From assembly GCA_934717855.1 (NCBI GenBank), contig CAKUZI010000011.1, forward strand, positions 1-63,898: DNA of 63,898 nt, given 5' to 3'. The DNA comes from an uncultured Candidatus Melainabacteria bacterium (GTDB lineage Bacteria > Cyanobacteriota > Vampirovibrionia > Gastranaerophilales > Gastranaerophilaceae). The position numbers and the translations under genes were made by a program. Below are positions 41,911-51,510 of this stretch, one piece after another (within the stretch, counting starts at the first letter, position 1; the number at the start of each line of letters is the position of its first letter). The notes below the pieces were generated by a model, which was not told the DNA's origin, made no database searches, and saw only the letters and a list, made by a program, of their open reading frames with translations.

Positions 41911-42876
41911 TTATGATCTTCTTGTCCAGTTGGCTGCATTATATCCAGTGACGTTACCATTTTCAAATTGATAACCTTGGTATTTGCCATCGCTCGTTTT
42001 TCCGACAATATATGTTTGACTATCACCAACTTTAATTCTTATGTAGCCATCTAAGTTTTCAGCAATAACTTTTTTGCCTTTAAATGTGCCAATTGGTTTA
42101 GTTGTTCCGGGTTCAATGTCTTTTAAGGTTTCCGCATTAATACTTAAATTGCCTGACATTTTAGTATCATTGCCTTTATCCTCTACTTGACTTAAAGTAA
42201 TGTTTCCATTTATATCATCTATTTTAGTAGCATCTGCTCCTGTAGCACTTTTAAATGCATTAAGAACATCTTCGGTTTTTTTAAAGCTATCCATATTTGT
42301 AAATAGTTTTGGAAGAGTCTCTGCTTTTTCTGAGTTTTCTGGCTTTACTTCAGTTTTTGGAGTTGTGTTTTTCCTATATAGCAACTCTGCAAGATTTTTA
42401 GCTTCTCTTGTATTTTTAGGATCATTAGGGTCTGTATATCTATAAATTACATTACCATCTTCATCTGCAAAGACTTCATAGCCCTCTTTTTTAGTTAATC
42501 CAATACTATCAAGGGTTTTGCGTGCTTGTTCTTGTTTGGTTAATTCTTTAGTGGTTTCTTTGGATGTTTCAGTGGTTTTTTCAGAGCCACCTGCACCCTC
42601 TGCGGAATCATCTTTTTTGGCAAACATGCCTAAAATTCCGCCTAATAAAGAACCTCCAAGGCCAATACCCATCATCCAGTTCATCCATCCAGGTGTGCTG
42701 TTTGAATTGCAATTACAACCACAATCGTAGTTTGCGCCATAAAAATTATTATTGACGTACGTGTTATTTGGGAAGATATAGGATCGACCCATTCCACGCA
42801 TTTGTCCTGCTTTTAAATTGTAAGTTAGTGGTACTCGTGCACCGCTAGACCATCCGGTTATACCATACTGTCCCAT
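41911..42876 (-). CDS. CNCN-motif protein 1 (lineage-specific family)
   Basis: 321 aa. The N-terminal ~80 residues are Gly/Asn/Tyr-rich, with CGCNCNSN near residue 52 and a glycine-rich hydrophobic stretch (GIGLGGSLLGGILGMF). A Thr/Lys/Glu linker contains SAEGAGG. A module follows (IGLTKKEGYEVFADEDGNVI, then a segment ending KNLAELLYR) that aligns with one in the next gene. The C-terminal ~100 residues are beta-rich. There is no cleavable signal peptide. It shares promoter element, composition and modules with the two genes upstream. The function is unknown; a surface or appendage component is only a guess. Confidence 0.78.
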   Translation of the reverse strand: MGQYGITGWSSGARVPLTYNLKAGQMRGMGRSYIFPNNTYVNNNFYGANYDCGCNCNSNSTPGWMNWMMGIGLGGSLLGGILGMFAKKDDSAEGAGGSEKTTETSKETTKELTKQEQARKTLDSIGLTKKEGYEVFADEDGNVIYRYTDPNDPKNTREAKNLAELLYRKNTTPKTEVKPENSEKAETLPKLFTNMDSFKKTEDVLNAFKSATGADATKIDDINGNITLSQVEDKGNDTKMSGNLSINAETLKDIEPGTTKPIGTFKGKKVIAENLDGYIRIKVGDSQTYIVGKTSDGKYQGYQFENGNVTGYNAANWTRRS

Positions 42877-42908
42877 GGCTCTTACCTCTTATTTTTATAC
42901 TCTTATAT

Positions 42909-42938
42909 ATATAAAGTATATAAGAGCTTATATATTGC
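42909..42938 (-). promoter_or_regulatory. Bipartite element GCAAT-N18-TTTATAT (CNCN gene 1)
   Basis: Minus strand: GCAAT (42938-42934), 18 bases ending TATATAC, TTTATAT (42915-42909), followed by ATATAAGAGTATAAAA. Confidence 0.6.
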
Positions 42939-43116
42939 GCACTTTGTGAAAAATGTTTACAAAAGTTAATAATTGGTTTAGAGTTTTGTGGTATTAAATC
43001 GGCGGATAGCGCAAATAACATGTTTTGTTTTTATAGTATATGTTACAAGTATTTGTCATCGCGCACAATAGACGCAAAAAACAATGATTAAAATTCTACT
43101 TAGTTAGTTGCGCGAT

Positions 43117-44388
43117 CTATTTGATTTTTACATTTCCAAGCATAACGTCATCCATTAAGCCTAATGTTTTATTACCTTGTTTAAGAACAACTTTGCCGTT
43201 TTCTAAAACAATTGTTGCTCCGTTGAGAGTGCCCGAACCGTTTAATTTAAAACCTTTTCTCTTGGCAAGTATTTCGTTGTTAGGTAAAAATTTACCTGTT
43301 TTCTTGTCAATTAAAATAGAACTGTTATTTTGATAAGATGATCTTTGATTTGTTATATCCCAATAATCAAAAGCGTCCCAATAATCACCAACTCCATGTA
43401 ATTTGTAATCATTGCCGTCAATTCTAAATATAGCATCAGTATCACTATTTTTAGTCCAACCTCCGCTTGCTTTGGAGATACTATTTTTAGAGTTGTTATA
43501 ATATGTAATTTTTTCTCCGGTTACGGTTCCAATTTTTTTAGAAGAAGAAGTTATCTTAGTCGCTTTGCTTGTTGTTTTGTATACTGGTAAATCAAGTTTA
43601 TTCAAGTCTGCAACTTTGTCGTCAACAATTCCATTAGGATTGCAGTCTATTACCCATTGTTTATATTTATCTAAGATTGTTTTATCTGTGACTTTAGGGA
43701 GCATTACTTTTACCAAATTATCAACGCTCATTCCTTTTTTTACGTGACCTTTTACATAATTCGATGTTGAATTATAATTTTTCCATTCAAGATGTTTTCC
43801 GTTAATAGTTTCTTGGCTTAAGTCAGCTCTAGAGAAGTGCTTTTCGGTAGCTTTATGGGCAGTATCATCGTTATCTGGATCTGTAACATCATTATCTGGA
43901 TCATCTGCATCTGGAGCTTTTTCAGGATCTGTTGCGTCTTCAGGGTCTGTTGCGTCTTCAGGATCTGCCTCATGTACTACTAATGAATCTTCCAAAGATT
44001 TGGATTCTTTTTCCTCTTCTTTGTTATTAACTTGGTTCATTAAATCCGGTAGTGAATTTGCAATATAAGTTTTTCCATCTTTGTTATATGTAAATTGCAA
44101 TGTACCATTTGCATTTTGTGCAACAGAATAACCATTTGCAGATGTAAAACCAAGTTTGTCCATCATGTTTTGCATAGATGTTAAATTACTTGAGGTGTCA
44201 GTTCCACCAGCACCTTCTGCTGAAGTGTTTCCAAAACTATAATATGGAGGATATGAAGCTAAATTATAAGAATTTGGCATAATAGAAGAACTCGGAAATG
44301 CCTGTTTGTTGCGAGAGACTCCTCCCCAATAAGGCATTTGCATTTGTTGCATTGCCATAATAAATTGTAACATCATATTGTTGCACAT
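43117..44388 (-). CDS. CNCN-cluster protein 2 with acidic repeat and LysM-like segment
   Basis: 423 aa. A Met/Gln/Pro/Tyr-rich N terminus is followed by SAEGAGGTDTSS and the module LGFTSANGYSVAQNANGTLQ, then SLPDLMNQV, which aligns with protein 1. An Asp/Pro/Glu repeat (DPEDAT twice, then DPEKAPDADDPDNDV) spans ~140-180. At about 215-275, VKKGMSVDNLVKVMLPK followed by DLNKLDLPVY resembles a LysM-type module. The C terminus is beta-rich (TGEKITYYNN). It lacks the CNCN motif but otherwise belongs to the family. It follows gene 3 of the cluster after 34 bases and is probably cotranscribed. Confidence 0.75.
   Translation of the reverse strand: MCNNMMLQFIMAMQQMQMPYWGGVSRNKQAFPSSSIMPNSYNLASYPPYYSFGNTSAEGAGGTDTSSNLTSMQNMMDKLGFTSANGYSVAQNANGTLQFTYNKDGKTYIANSLPDLMNQVNNKEEEKESKSLEDSLVVHEADPEDATDPEDATDPEKAPDADDPDNDVTDPDNDDTAHKATEKHFSRADLSQETINGKHLEWKNYNSTSNYVKGHVKKGMSVDNLVKVMLPKVTDKTILDKYKQWVIDCNPNGIVDDKVADLNKLDLPVYKTTSKATKITSSSKKIGTVTGEKITYYNNSKNSISKASGGWTKNSDTDAIFRIDGNDYKLHGVGDYWDAFDYWDITNQRSSYQNNSSILIDKKTGKFLPNNEILAKRKGFKLNGSGTLNGATIVLENGKVVLKQGNKTLGLMDDVMLGNVKIK
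43921..43971. repeat. 18-bp tandem repeat inside CNCN-cluster gene 2
   Basis: Two full copies and one partial copy of TTCAGG(A/G)TCTGTTGCGTC encode the repeated DPEDAT hexapeptide. Tandem in-frame repeats of this kind change copy number easily. Confidence 0.85.
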
Positions 44389-44422
44389 ATACTTCTCCTT
44401 GAGATTTTATACTCTTTGTTGG

Positions 44423-45463
44423 TTAATTGCTGTATTTATTTTTTATTACTTCATTATATTCTGCTTCTGTCATCATATGGTTTTGCAAAATATATTCTTT
44501 TGATAGTCTGTGAGTTCCGTTTAGGAAGTCACCTTTTAGTTTTTTTATTTCGTTATTTGTTTTTTGTATTTCGGATTCTCGAGTAATATTTTGTTTTGCA
44601 TCTTGAGCAAGTGCTGTAAGCCCAAAATTTGATACACCATTTAGGGTTATATTTTCGCCAACACTTGGATATTTTACTGTTTTTCCTGAAATTTGTGTGT
44701 TGTAGTCGGTTTGTTGAATATTTGTTTTATCGTGGTTTTCGTCTTCTTTATAAAACCGATTGATGATTTTTTCTAGCGTATCGCCACTATGAGCAATTGC
44801 GTTAATATTGTATGTTGTATTTCCATTTTCATCTGTTTGTTGTGATTTAATTTTATCTTTTACGTAATTTTTTTGTTCTTGCGTTAAATCTTTATATCCA
44901 TCAATTTTATTTAGTTTATCATCAAGAGTTTCAGTTTTTTCTGAATTATTTGTTGGATTATTTTTTTCTGTTTTTCCGACTTTTTCAGCTTTTTCTTGCT
45001 TAGAAGTTTCTTCTGTTACTTTATTTTCGTTTTTTTCTTTTTTTAAGTTTTCAATTTGTTTTTTCGCATCGGCAAGTTCTGATTCAAGATTTTGAATTTT
45101 ATCTGAATTATTTGAACTTGTGTTATTAGTTTTGTGTTGGCTTCCACCTCCACCTTTTGTAGAAGCTATTGCCATTCCAATGTTTGAAACGGTATTGTTC
45201 AACATTGAGTTCAAGAACATAAAACCAAAAATGTTGTTCATATTATTATTGCAGTTACAACCGCAACAATTGCCTCCTAAGCCTCCAAATAGAGATGTTC
45301 CAAACATAGGCATACCAAATGATGGCATTCCAAACATTGAGCCACCACACATTTGCCAAGGTTGCATCATTGGAGCTCCAAAAAAGTTGTTAATAACTGT
45401 TTTGTTACTGTTGCCCCAAAATGTCCTTGGGCCATGAAGATATGTGTAAAATGATTCGAACAT
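44423..45463 (-). CDS. CNCN-motif protein 3 with coiled coil and LysM-like segment
   Basis: 346 aa. The first ~105 residues are Gly/Phe/Met/Asn-rich with NCCGCNCNNNMNNIFGF and repeated FGMP units. A coiled coil follows (about 120-165, IQNLESELADAKKQIENLKK). Then a Lys/Glu/Thr linker, a Ca-binding-unlike helical region, and NAIAHSGDTLEKIINRFYK, which resembles a LysM start, with TVKYPSVGENITLNG as its end. The C terminus ends in helices. There is no signal peptide. It is first in the CNCN cluster, under a bipartite element. Confidence 0.75.
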   Translation of the reverse strand: MFESFYTYLHGPRTFWGNSNKTVINNFFGAPMMQPWQMCGGSMFGMPSFGMPMFGTSLFGGLGGNCCGCNCNNNMNNIFGFMFLNSMLNNTVSNIGMAIASTKGGGGSQHKTNNTSSNNSDKIQNLESELADAKKQIENLKKEKNENKVTEETSKQEKAEKVGKTEKNNPTNNSEKTETLDDKLNKIDGYKDLTQEQKNYVKDKIKSQQTDENGNTTYNINAIAHSGDTLEKIINRFYKEDENHDKTNIQQTDYNTQISGKTVKYPSVGENITLNGVSNFGLTALAQDAKQNITRESEIQKTNNEIKKLKGDFLNGTHRLSKEYILQNHMMTEAEYNEVIKNKYSN

Positions 45464-45492
45464 GTTACATCTCCGATTTTATACTCTTATAT

Positions 45493-45522
45493 ATATAAAG
45501 TATATATTACTTCTATAATTGC
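45493..45522 (-). promoter_or_regulatory. Bipartite element GCAAT-N18-TTTATAT (CNCN gene 3)
   Basis: Minus strand: GCAAT (45522-45518), 18 bases ending TATATAC, TTTATAT (45499-45493), followed by ATATAAGAGTATAAAA as in CNCN gene 1. Confidence 0.6.
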
Positions 45523-45561
45523 TTATTATATTCCCAAATTGTTACATTAATTAACAATTTA

Positions 45562-47949
45562 TTAAATATCTAAACCACTAAAAAGAGTTAAAGATGTTAT
45601 TTCTTTTAATTTCGGATAGTCATCTATTTTATGAGATTTAACAAAGTCAATTGCTTCATTTCGAGCAATTTCAAGAATTTTGGCATCTCTTACAATATCA
45701 GAAATAATTAAATCAGGCAGACCGCTTTGACGAGTTCCTAAAAATTCTCCAGGCCCTCTAAGTTGTAAATCTTTTTCAGCTATAACAAAACCGTCATTCG
45801 TTTCAGTCATAATTTTAAGGCGTTCTCGTGTTTCTTGCGATTTTGAAGCGGTTTGTAAAATACAATAAGATTGTAAACTATTTCTTCCTACACGCCCTCT
45901 AAGTTGATGCAACTGTGACAGACCAAATCTTTCTGCGTTTTCAATTAGCATGACTGTTGCATTTGGAACATCAACCCCTACTTCCACAACGGTTGTGGAT
46001 ACAAGAATGTCGTATTTTTTGTTTTTGAAATCAGACATTACTTGTTCTTTTTCATCGTTTTTGAGTTTACCGTGTAAAAGTCCTATTTTAAATTGTGGGA
46101 ATACTTCTTTTTGAAGTTTTTCGGCTTCAATTGTTGCGGCTTTGGCTGATAACGTTTCACTTTCTTCGATTAATGGATATACAACGTAAGCTTGACGCCC
46201 TGATTCTATTTCGGACTTAATAAGCTCATAAACACCTCTGTGCGAGGTTACAAGAGACGTCTTTATTGGTTTTCTCCCTTTTGGTAATTCATCAATAATT
46301 GTTAAATCTAAGTCGCCGTGAACGGTTAATGCAAGAGTTCTTGGTATTGGGGTTGCGGTCATTGTTAGCATTTGCGGGTTTTGAGATTTTTTCTTTAAAA
46401 CATTTCTTTGTTTAACCCCAAATCGGTGTTGTTCATCTACAACTATAGCTCCCAAATTATTGAAATCAACATCTTCTTGAATAAGTGCGTGAGTTCCGAC
46501 AGCAATATTCATTTGTCCGTTTCTTAAATCTGTTCTAAACTTTTCTCGTACTTTCTTTCCTTGACTGCCAAGAAACAGCCCGACGCTAATTCCCATAGGA
46601 GTGAGCCATTGTTGAAGATTGTTGTAATGCTGTTGTGCAAGAATTTCTGTAGGAGCCATAAGTGCACCTTGATATCCGTTTTCAACTCCGGCAAGAAGCA
46701 TTATTGTTGCAACAACTGTCTTTCCGCTTCCAACATCTCCTTGAAGTAGTCTTGCCATTGGAATATCAGAATTTAAGTCGTTTAAAATCTCATTAACTGC
46801 TCGTTTTTGTGCTCCGGTCAATTCAAATGGTAAACCGTCAATAAATTGTCTTACTAAACCTTTTTCTTTTATTTTAAGTGCTAAGGCAGAGTGGTTATGT
46901 GCGTTTTGTTCACGTAATCTTACCATTTTTAACTGAATTAAGAAAAGTTCTTCAAAAATTAGTGAAAATCTAGCTTGTTCAAGCAATTCTTGAGTTTCTG
47001 GAAAATGTATTTGTTCTACTGCAATTTTTTTATCAAGAAGTCCTATTTTTTTTCGTAAAAATTCAGGAATTACGTTTTCAATTTCGTCTTTATATTTTTG
47101 AATTGCGTTAAAAATGGCACGTCTTAAAACTTTTATGCTTAAATCTTCGCAAACCGTGTAAATTGGTACAATTCGAGCAATATTTAGGTTAGAATTTTTA
47201 TCTTCTAAAAATTCTCCTGTCATAATTGAATATGTTGGTTTATCGAAAGTTAATTTCCCGTCAAAATTGTTTCGTTTAACCTTGCCAGAGAGCATTATTC
47301 CTGCATTAATCGGAAATTGTGCTTTTGTTCGTTCCAGCATAAAACGATTTGATTTTGCTTGAAAAAAGCTTAAATCAAGTCTTCCGCTTTCATCTGCAAC
47401 TGTTACTTTTACCACAGATAATTTTTTTTGAGTATTAAATGCAGAAACAGATTTTATGTATCCGAAAACGGTTGTAGTTTCGTTCTCTTTAAGATCCCTA
47501 ATTAGCGTCCTTGAAGAATAATCAATATGTTTTTTAGGAAAATACATCATTAAATCTTGAACAGTATAAATTCCAAGTTTGTTTAGTTTATATGCAATTT
47601 TAGGCCCGACACCTTTCATGTACATTACATCTGTGTCTTTAGCTGATTTTGCTAAATCAAGAGCGTTAGCGATTTCGTTTTTAGGTGGTTTCGGTTTCGT
47701 TTCTGATTTTAGAACTCTAATAAGATTATCGATGCTTTTTCGGCGTTCATTTAGACCTGCAAAAGGATAATGCTCAAAAGCTTCTGCGATTACAGCCCAT
47801 TTGGGATTTTTTTGAGATAATTTGTAATATCTTTTGGCTTCGTTTTTTATAAAAGTAGAAAAAGGCTGAGTTTTTCCGTGAATATCGATGTAACGATATT
47901 GAATTTCAATTTCTATAGCTTTTTTTAGTTGTTCAATATTGTCAATCAT
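45562..47949 (-). CDS. recG: ATP-dependent DNA helicase RecG
   Basis: 795 aa. RecG regresses stalled replication forks and branch-migrates Holliday junctions. After a ~110-residue N-terminal extension of the cyanobacterial kind come VGPKIAYKLNKLGIYTVQDL (helix-hairpin), the OB-fold wedge domain (about 150-260) and the helicase core. The core has Walker A LLQGDVGSGKTVVA, DEQH box VVDEQHRFGVKQR, TMTATPIPRTLALT and the RecG tail motif LRGRVGRNSLQSYC. LRGPGEFLGTRQSGLPDL closes the domain. It lies three bases after the cyclase gene on the same strand. Confidence 0.96.
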   Translation of the reverse strand: MIDNIEQLKKAIEIEIQYRYIDIHGKTQPFSTFIKNEAKRYYKLSQKNPKWAVIAEAFEHYPFAGLNERRKSIDNLIRVLKSETKPKPPKNEIANALDLAKSAKDTDVMYMKGVGPKIAYKLNKLGIYTVQDLMMYFPKKHIDYSSRTLIRDLKENETTTVFGYIKSVSAFNTQKKLSVVKVTVADESGRLDLSFFQAKSNRFMLERTKAQFPINAGIMLSGKVKRNNFDGKLTFDKPTYSIMTGEFLEDKNSNLNIARIVPIYTVCEDLSIKVLRRAIFNAIQKYKDEIENVIPEFLRKKIGLLDKKIAVEQIHFPETQELLEQARFSLIFEELFLIQLKMVRLREQNAHNHSALALKIKEKGLVRQFIDGLPFELTGAQKRAVNEILNDLNSDIPMARLLQGDVGSGKTVVATIMLLAGVENGYQGALMAPTEILAQQHYNNLQQWLTPMGISVGLFLGSQGKKVREKFRTDLRNGQMNIAVGTHALIQEDVDFNNLGAIVVDEQHRFGVKQRNVLKKKSQNPQMLTMTATPIPRTLALTVHGDLDLTIIDELPKGRKPIKTSLVTSHRGVYELIKSEIESGRQAYVVYPLIEESETLSAKAATIEAEKLQKEVFPQFKIGLLHGKLKNDEKEQVMSDFKNKKYDILVSTTVVEVGVDVPNATVMLIENAERFGLSQLHQLRGRVGRNSLQSYCILQTASKSQETRERLKIMTETNDGFVIAEKDLQLRGPGEFLGTRQSGLPDLIISDIVRDAKILEIARNEAIDFVKSHKIDDYPKLKEITSLTLFSGLDI

Positions 47950-47951
47950 AA

Positions 47952-49901
47952 TTATTCACTGAGTTTTAAGACCTCATAAATGTCCATTTTTTTTGCTTTT
48001 CCGCGAATTGTTACATCTGCAATTTTTATTACATCAACAATGTCGGCTACATATGAATATGTTGAATTACTTATTAACATATTAGTTTTGTATACCTTAT
48101 TGTAACTTTCAATACGGCTTGCAAGGTTTACGGTATCGCCGATTACGGTGTATTCGAGTCTTTTTTCAGAACCTATATTCCCGACAAAAGCTTCGCCGGT
48201 ATTAATTCCGATCCCGATTTCTATTCTAGGTTTGCCCTCAGAAAGCCATTTTTCTCTAAGTTCGTCAACTTTTTCAAGCATCGCGCAAGCACATTTTACA
48301 GCGTTTTGGGGGTGGTTTATATCTTGAATTGGCTCTCCAAAAATTGCCATAACTGCATCTCCAATAAATTTGTTAATTACTCCGTTATATTTAGTGATAA
48401 TCGGTTCAATTTCCGAAAAATATTCGTTCAAAATAACTGAAACTTCTTCTGCAGTCATTTTTTCACTCATACTTGTAAAACCTCTAATATCTGCAAAAAG
48501 AACCGTAACATTTGCTTTTTTCCCACCAAGTTTTATGTCATCAATGTTTTGAACAACATTTTTCATAATGTCTTGAGAAAGGTATTTCCCCATTGCATTT
48601 TTAATTTTCTCTTTATTGCGTCCCTCTAGAATAAATCTATATGAATACCCGAAAATCATAGTGCTTAGTTGAACTGCAAGCGGTGTAATTACAAGAGGAA
48701 TAATATTGTTGTTGAAACAAATTATGCAAAATAAAAAATAGAGTAATGCAATTCCAATGAGCGTTATTAGCGATGGAATAAATGCTAAAAATCTTATAAT
48801 AATGAATGTTACAATAGACAAAATCGTTATGATGAAAATGTTGACAGAGGAGCTAATTTTGTTTACAAATTGGCTGTTTAGGAAATTGTCAAGAATTGTT
48901 GCTTGAATATCTACTCCAGGATGATTGGATGTTATCGGTGTATCATGAGCATCTTGAAGGCTTAGAGCATTTGCTCCTACGATAACAATTTTATTATTAA
49001 ATTCTTCAGGGTTAATTATTGGTTTTTTCCCCTCTGAAATTAGCTTGTAAGATTTGATTATATCTACTGCAGAATATTTTTTATGCGAATACTCTGAATT
49101 ATTAAATAGCTTATAATATTTAATCGTATGTTTTATGTTTCCATATGATTGATATACTGGAATTTTTAATCCTGTTTTGTTAACAATAATATACTTGTCT
49201 GTAAGAGAAATTTGATCGGTATTATTTGCTTTTAAGTATGTTCTGAGAGCAATTGATGGAAAAAATTGTCCATTGTAACTGATTAAATCGCTGGAAGAAC
49301 GTAATATTCCATCTATGGGATCTAGTATTAAGTTTGTTGAGCCAACATTGGTTAGTGCATTAAAGTATGGTTCCGGTAATACTGACATGCTATTATATTG
49401 GCTGTATTTTTGGGAATTTTGTTTTCTTTTATCTGTTACGTTAATCGAAAACTTTTTTTGAAACTGTTCGTTATAATTATTTCCGATTTCTTGATTTTCG
49501 TACGGTGCACTTGTTGCCATATATGCACCGATAAAGTTTTTGGAAGCTTTAACTGTGTCGAAAAAATATTTATCAGAAGTTGGCGGGTTGTTTTTGTCTA
49601 GAGATCTTAAAATACAATCAAATACTACCACTTTGGCTTTTGTGTATTTATTAAAATATTGGAACATATCGCCATATAAAGATCTAGCCCAAGGCCATCT
49701 GTAAGTAGACAAAGAGTTGTTGTCAATAACAACTAATGATATAGCGTCAGAGCCTTGAGTTGTTGCACTTGATTTTTTTATAAAAGTGTCATAAATCGAA
49801 TTTTCCCAAAAATTAATTGATACAAATGCGATTATGGCTACTAAAAAAATGTGTAATAAAAATGACTTTATAAAAAAAGCTTTTCCCTTAAATATTTTCA
49901 T
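47952..49901 (-). CDS. CHASE2-domain membrane adenylate/guanylate cyclase (class III)
   Basis: 649 aa. An N-terminal helix (about 12-30) leads to an extracytoplasmic CHASE2 sensor domain (about 45-330). Three membrane helices (about 335-410) follow, then a short linker and a class III cyclase domain (460-640). NVTVLFADIRGFTSMSEKM holds the first metal-binding Asp and KFIGDAVMAIFG the second. EYTVIGDTVNLASRIE contains the substrate-discriminating and transition-state residues, and the pattern favours ATP. It probably makes cAMP in response to an envelope signal. recG follows after two bases. Confidence 0.92.
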   Translation of the reverse strand: MKIFKGKAFFIKSFLLHIFLVAIIAFVSINFWENSIYDTFIKKSSATTQGSDAISLVVIDNNSLSTYRWPWARSLYGDMFQYFNKYTKAKVVVFDCILRSLDKNNPPTSDKYFFDTVKASKNFIGAYMATSAPYENQEIGNNYNEQFQKKFSINVTDKRKQNSQKYSQYNSMSVLPEPYFNALTNVGSTNLILDPIDGILRSSSDLISYNGQFFPSIALRTYLKANNTDQISLTDKYIIVNKTGLKIPVYQSYGNIKHTIKYYKLFNNSEYSHKKYSAVDIIKSYKLISEGKKPIINPEEFNNKIVIVGANALSLQDAHDTPITSNHPGVDIQATILDNFLNSQFVNKISSSVNIFIITILSIVTFIIIRFLAFIPSLITLIGIALLYFLFCIICFNNNIIPLVITPLAVQLSTMIFGYSYRFILEGRNKEKIKNAMGKYLSQDIMKNVVQNIDDIKLGGKKANVTVLFADIRGFTSMSEKMTAEEVSVILNEYFSEIEPIITKYNGVINKFIGDAVMAIFGEPIQDINHPQNAVKCACAMLEKVDELREKWLSEGKPRIEIGIGINTGEAFVGNIGSEKRLEYTVIGDTVNLASRIESYNKVYKTNMLISNSTYSYVADIVDVIKIADVTIRGKAKKMDIYEVLKLSE

Positions 49902-49954
49902 TTCTGTTATCCCTTTATTTTATGATATAATAAATTTTGAAAAAAGGATAGTTT

Positions 49955-50563
49955 ATGAAAGAAAATTTAATCAAACTTTTAGCAGAAGAAAAAATATTAC
50001 CAATATTAAGAAGTAATGACGCCCAAACTGTTATTGACTGGGCAAATGCGTTAATAGAAGGCGGTGTTAAGATTTTAGAAGTAAACGTACAAAATCCGTC
50101 AATTTATAAAGCAATAGAAGAAATTTCAAAGCATGCTCATGTTTGTGCAGGTGGAATTATTACGGCTATGCAAGCTGAGGCCTCTATAATGGCTGGTGCA
50201 AAAGTTTTATCTTCACCAATCTTTTCAAAAAATTTAGTTAAAATTTCTAAAGATAAAGAAATTCCATATATTGCTGAAACTTCAACCGCAAATGAAGCTT
50301 ATAATGCTTGGAAAGCTCGTATTCCGTTGATAAAAATTTATCCGATTACAGCAATGGGTGGAGCAATGTATGTTGAAGATTTGTTAAGACCAATGCCATT
50401 TTTAAACGTAATGCCGTTGGGTAGCGTTAAACTTGATGAAGTTCATACATATATCAAAGCAGGTGCTAAATGCGTTGGTGTGGGTAGAGATTTTTATGAT
50501 GGTTTTTCTTTAAATGAAATAACATCTCGCGCAAAACGTGTTATTAGCGAGTTGAAAGGTTAG
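49955..50563 (+). CDS. eda: KDPG / KHG aldolase
   Basis: 202 aa. It cleaves 2-keto-3-deoxy-6-phosphogluconate to pyruvate and glyceraldehyde-3-P. Class I aldolase features include EKILPILRSNDAQT, GVKILEVNVQNPS (where Glu normally occupies the catalytic position), CAGGIITAMQAEA and the Schiff-base Lys in LIKIYPITAMGG. The following PfkB kinase is a typical 2-keto-3-deoxygluconate kinase partner, so the pair would degrade KDG to pyruvate and triose phosphate. AAAGGA precedes the ATG. It is first of a three-gene unit with the kinase and csaB. Confidence 0.9.
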   Translation: MKENLIKLLAEEKILPILRSNDAQTVIDWANALIEGGVKILEVNVQNPSIYKAIEEISKHAHVCAGGIITAMQAEASIMAGAKVLSSPIFSKNLVKISKDKEIPYIAETSTANEAYNAWKARIPLIKIYPITAMGGAMYVEDLLRPMPFLNVMPLGSVKLDEVHTYIKAGAKCVGVGRDFYDGFSLNEITSRAKRVISELKG

Positions 50564-50565
50564 TA

Positions 50566-51510
50566 ATGTACGAAAAATTAGATCTTGTTGCGATTGGGGA
50601 ATGTCTGATTGAACTATCTGCAAATACTAAAATGTCAGAAGCTGAGTGTTTGTATAAATATTACGGCGGAGATACTCTGGCTGCCGCAGTTGCTGCTCTT
50701 CGTATGGGTGGAAAAGTAGGGTTTATTACACGTGTAGGGAATGATTCGTTCAAAGATTATCTGCTTGATGGATGGCATAGTGAGGGGTTGGATATTTCTC
50801 AAGTAAAAATTTCTAATGAAAAAAATGGGCTTTATATCATTGCGCGCCCGTCTTGCCAAGAAAAAGAAATTGCTGTTTATCGAAAAAAAATTGCTCCATC
50901 AAAGTTGTCAATAGAAGACATTGATGAAGAGTATATAAAAAATGCAAGAATTGTTTACGCTTCTGGTGTAACTCAATCTCTTTCACCATCTGCTTCTGAA
51001 GCTGTAGAATATGCGTTTAAACTTGCTAAAGAACATGGTGTAAAAACAGCGTATGACCCTAATTATCATTCCGCTTTAACAACATCGGAAGAAGCAAAAG
51101 ATGCGTTTTTTAGAGTAAGTTCTTATATTGATATTCTGTTTTTAAATACAAAGTTGGATTCTGTAAATATTTTGGAAGTAGACTCTCAAGAAAATATAAT
51201 CAAACGTCTTTGGGATATGGGGATATCTACTGTTGTTTTAAAATCTGCGGAGAAAAAAGGTTATTTTACCGGTTATAACGGCAATATCAATTTTACAGAT
51301 TTTTATACGAATGATTGTTTAGATACAACTTGTTCAGGAGATGCCTTTAATGGTGGATTTATGTATGCGCTAACTCACGGGTTTACAGAGTTTGAAGCAT
51401 CTAAATTTGCGTCAATTGTTGCAGGTTTACAGGCTAAAGGTATTGGTGCAATTAAATCAATTCCGTATAAAGATGAAGTTTATCAAATATATAGGGGAAA
51501 CAATGGCTAA
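50566..51510 (+). CDS. kdgK: PfkB-family sugar kinase, probably 2-keto-3-deoxygluconate kinase
   Basis: A 314-aa ribokinase-fold enzyme. It begins LVAIGECLIELSANTKMSEA, has the substrate loop YYGGDTLAAAVAALRMGGKV and the C-terminal PfkB signature DTTCSGDAFNGGFMYAL with the catalytic Asp. The slightly unusual Cys in DTTCSGD replaces the common Gly/Ala. Adjacency to Eda makes KDG the likely substrate, but other ketoses are possible. It starts two bases after the eda stop, and its 3' end overlaps csaB by eight bases. Confidence 0.85.
   Translation: MYEKLDLVAIGECLIELSANTKMSEAECLYKYYGGDTLAAAVAALRMGGKVGFITRVGNDSFKDYLLDGWHSEGLDISQVKISNEKNGLYIIARPSCQEKEIAVYRKKIAPSKLSIEDIDEEYIKNARIVYASGVTQSLSPSASEAVEYAFKLAKEHGVKTAYDPNYHSALTTSEEAKDAFFRVSSYIDILFLNTKLDSVNILEVDSQENIIKRLWDMGISTVVLKSAEKKGYFTGYNGNINFTDFYTNDCLDTTCSGDAFNGGFMYALTHGFTEFEASKFASIVAGLQAKGIGAIKSIPYKDEVYQIYRGNNG

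Noticed and set aside
43058..43116. GCGC-rich inverted repeat (ATCGCGCA / TTGCGCGAT) after CNCN-cluster gene 2 as a terminator
   Set aside because: The arms are 8-9 bp around a 40-base loop and no T run follows. It may be a weak 3' structure but is not a clear terminator.
43921..43971. Short tandem repeats as a CRISPR remnant
   Set aside because: The 18-bp units are directly adjacent without spacers and encode an in-frame peptide repeat.
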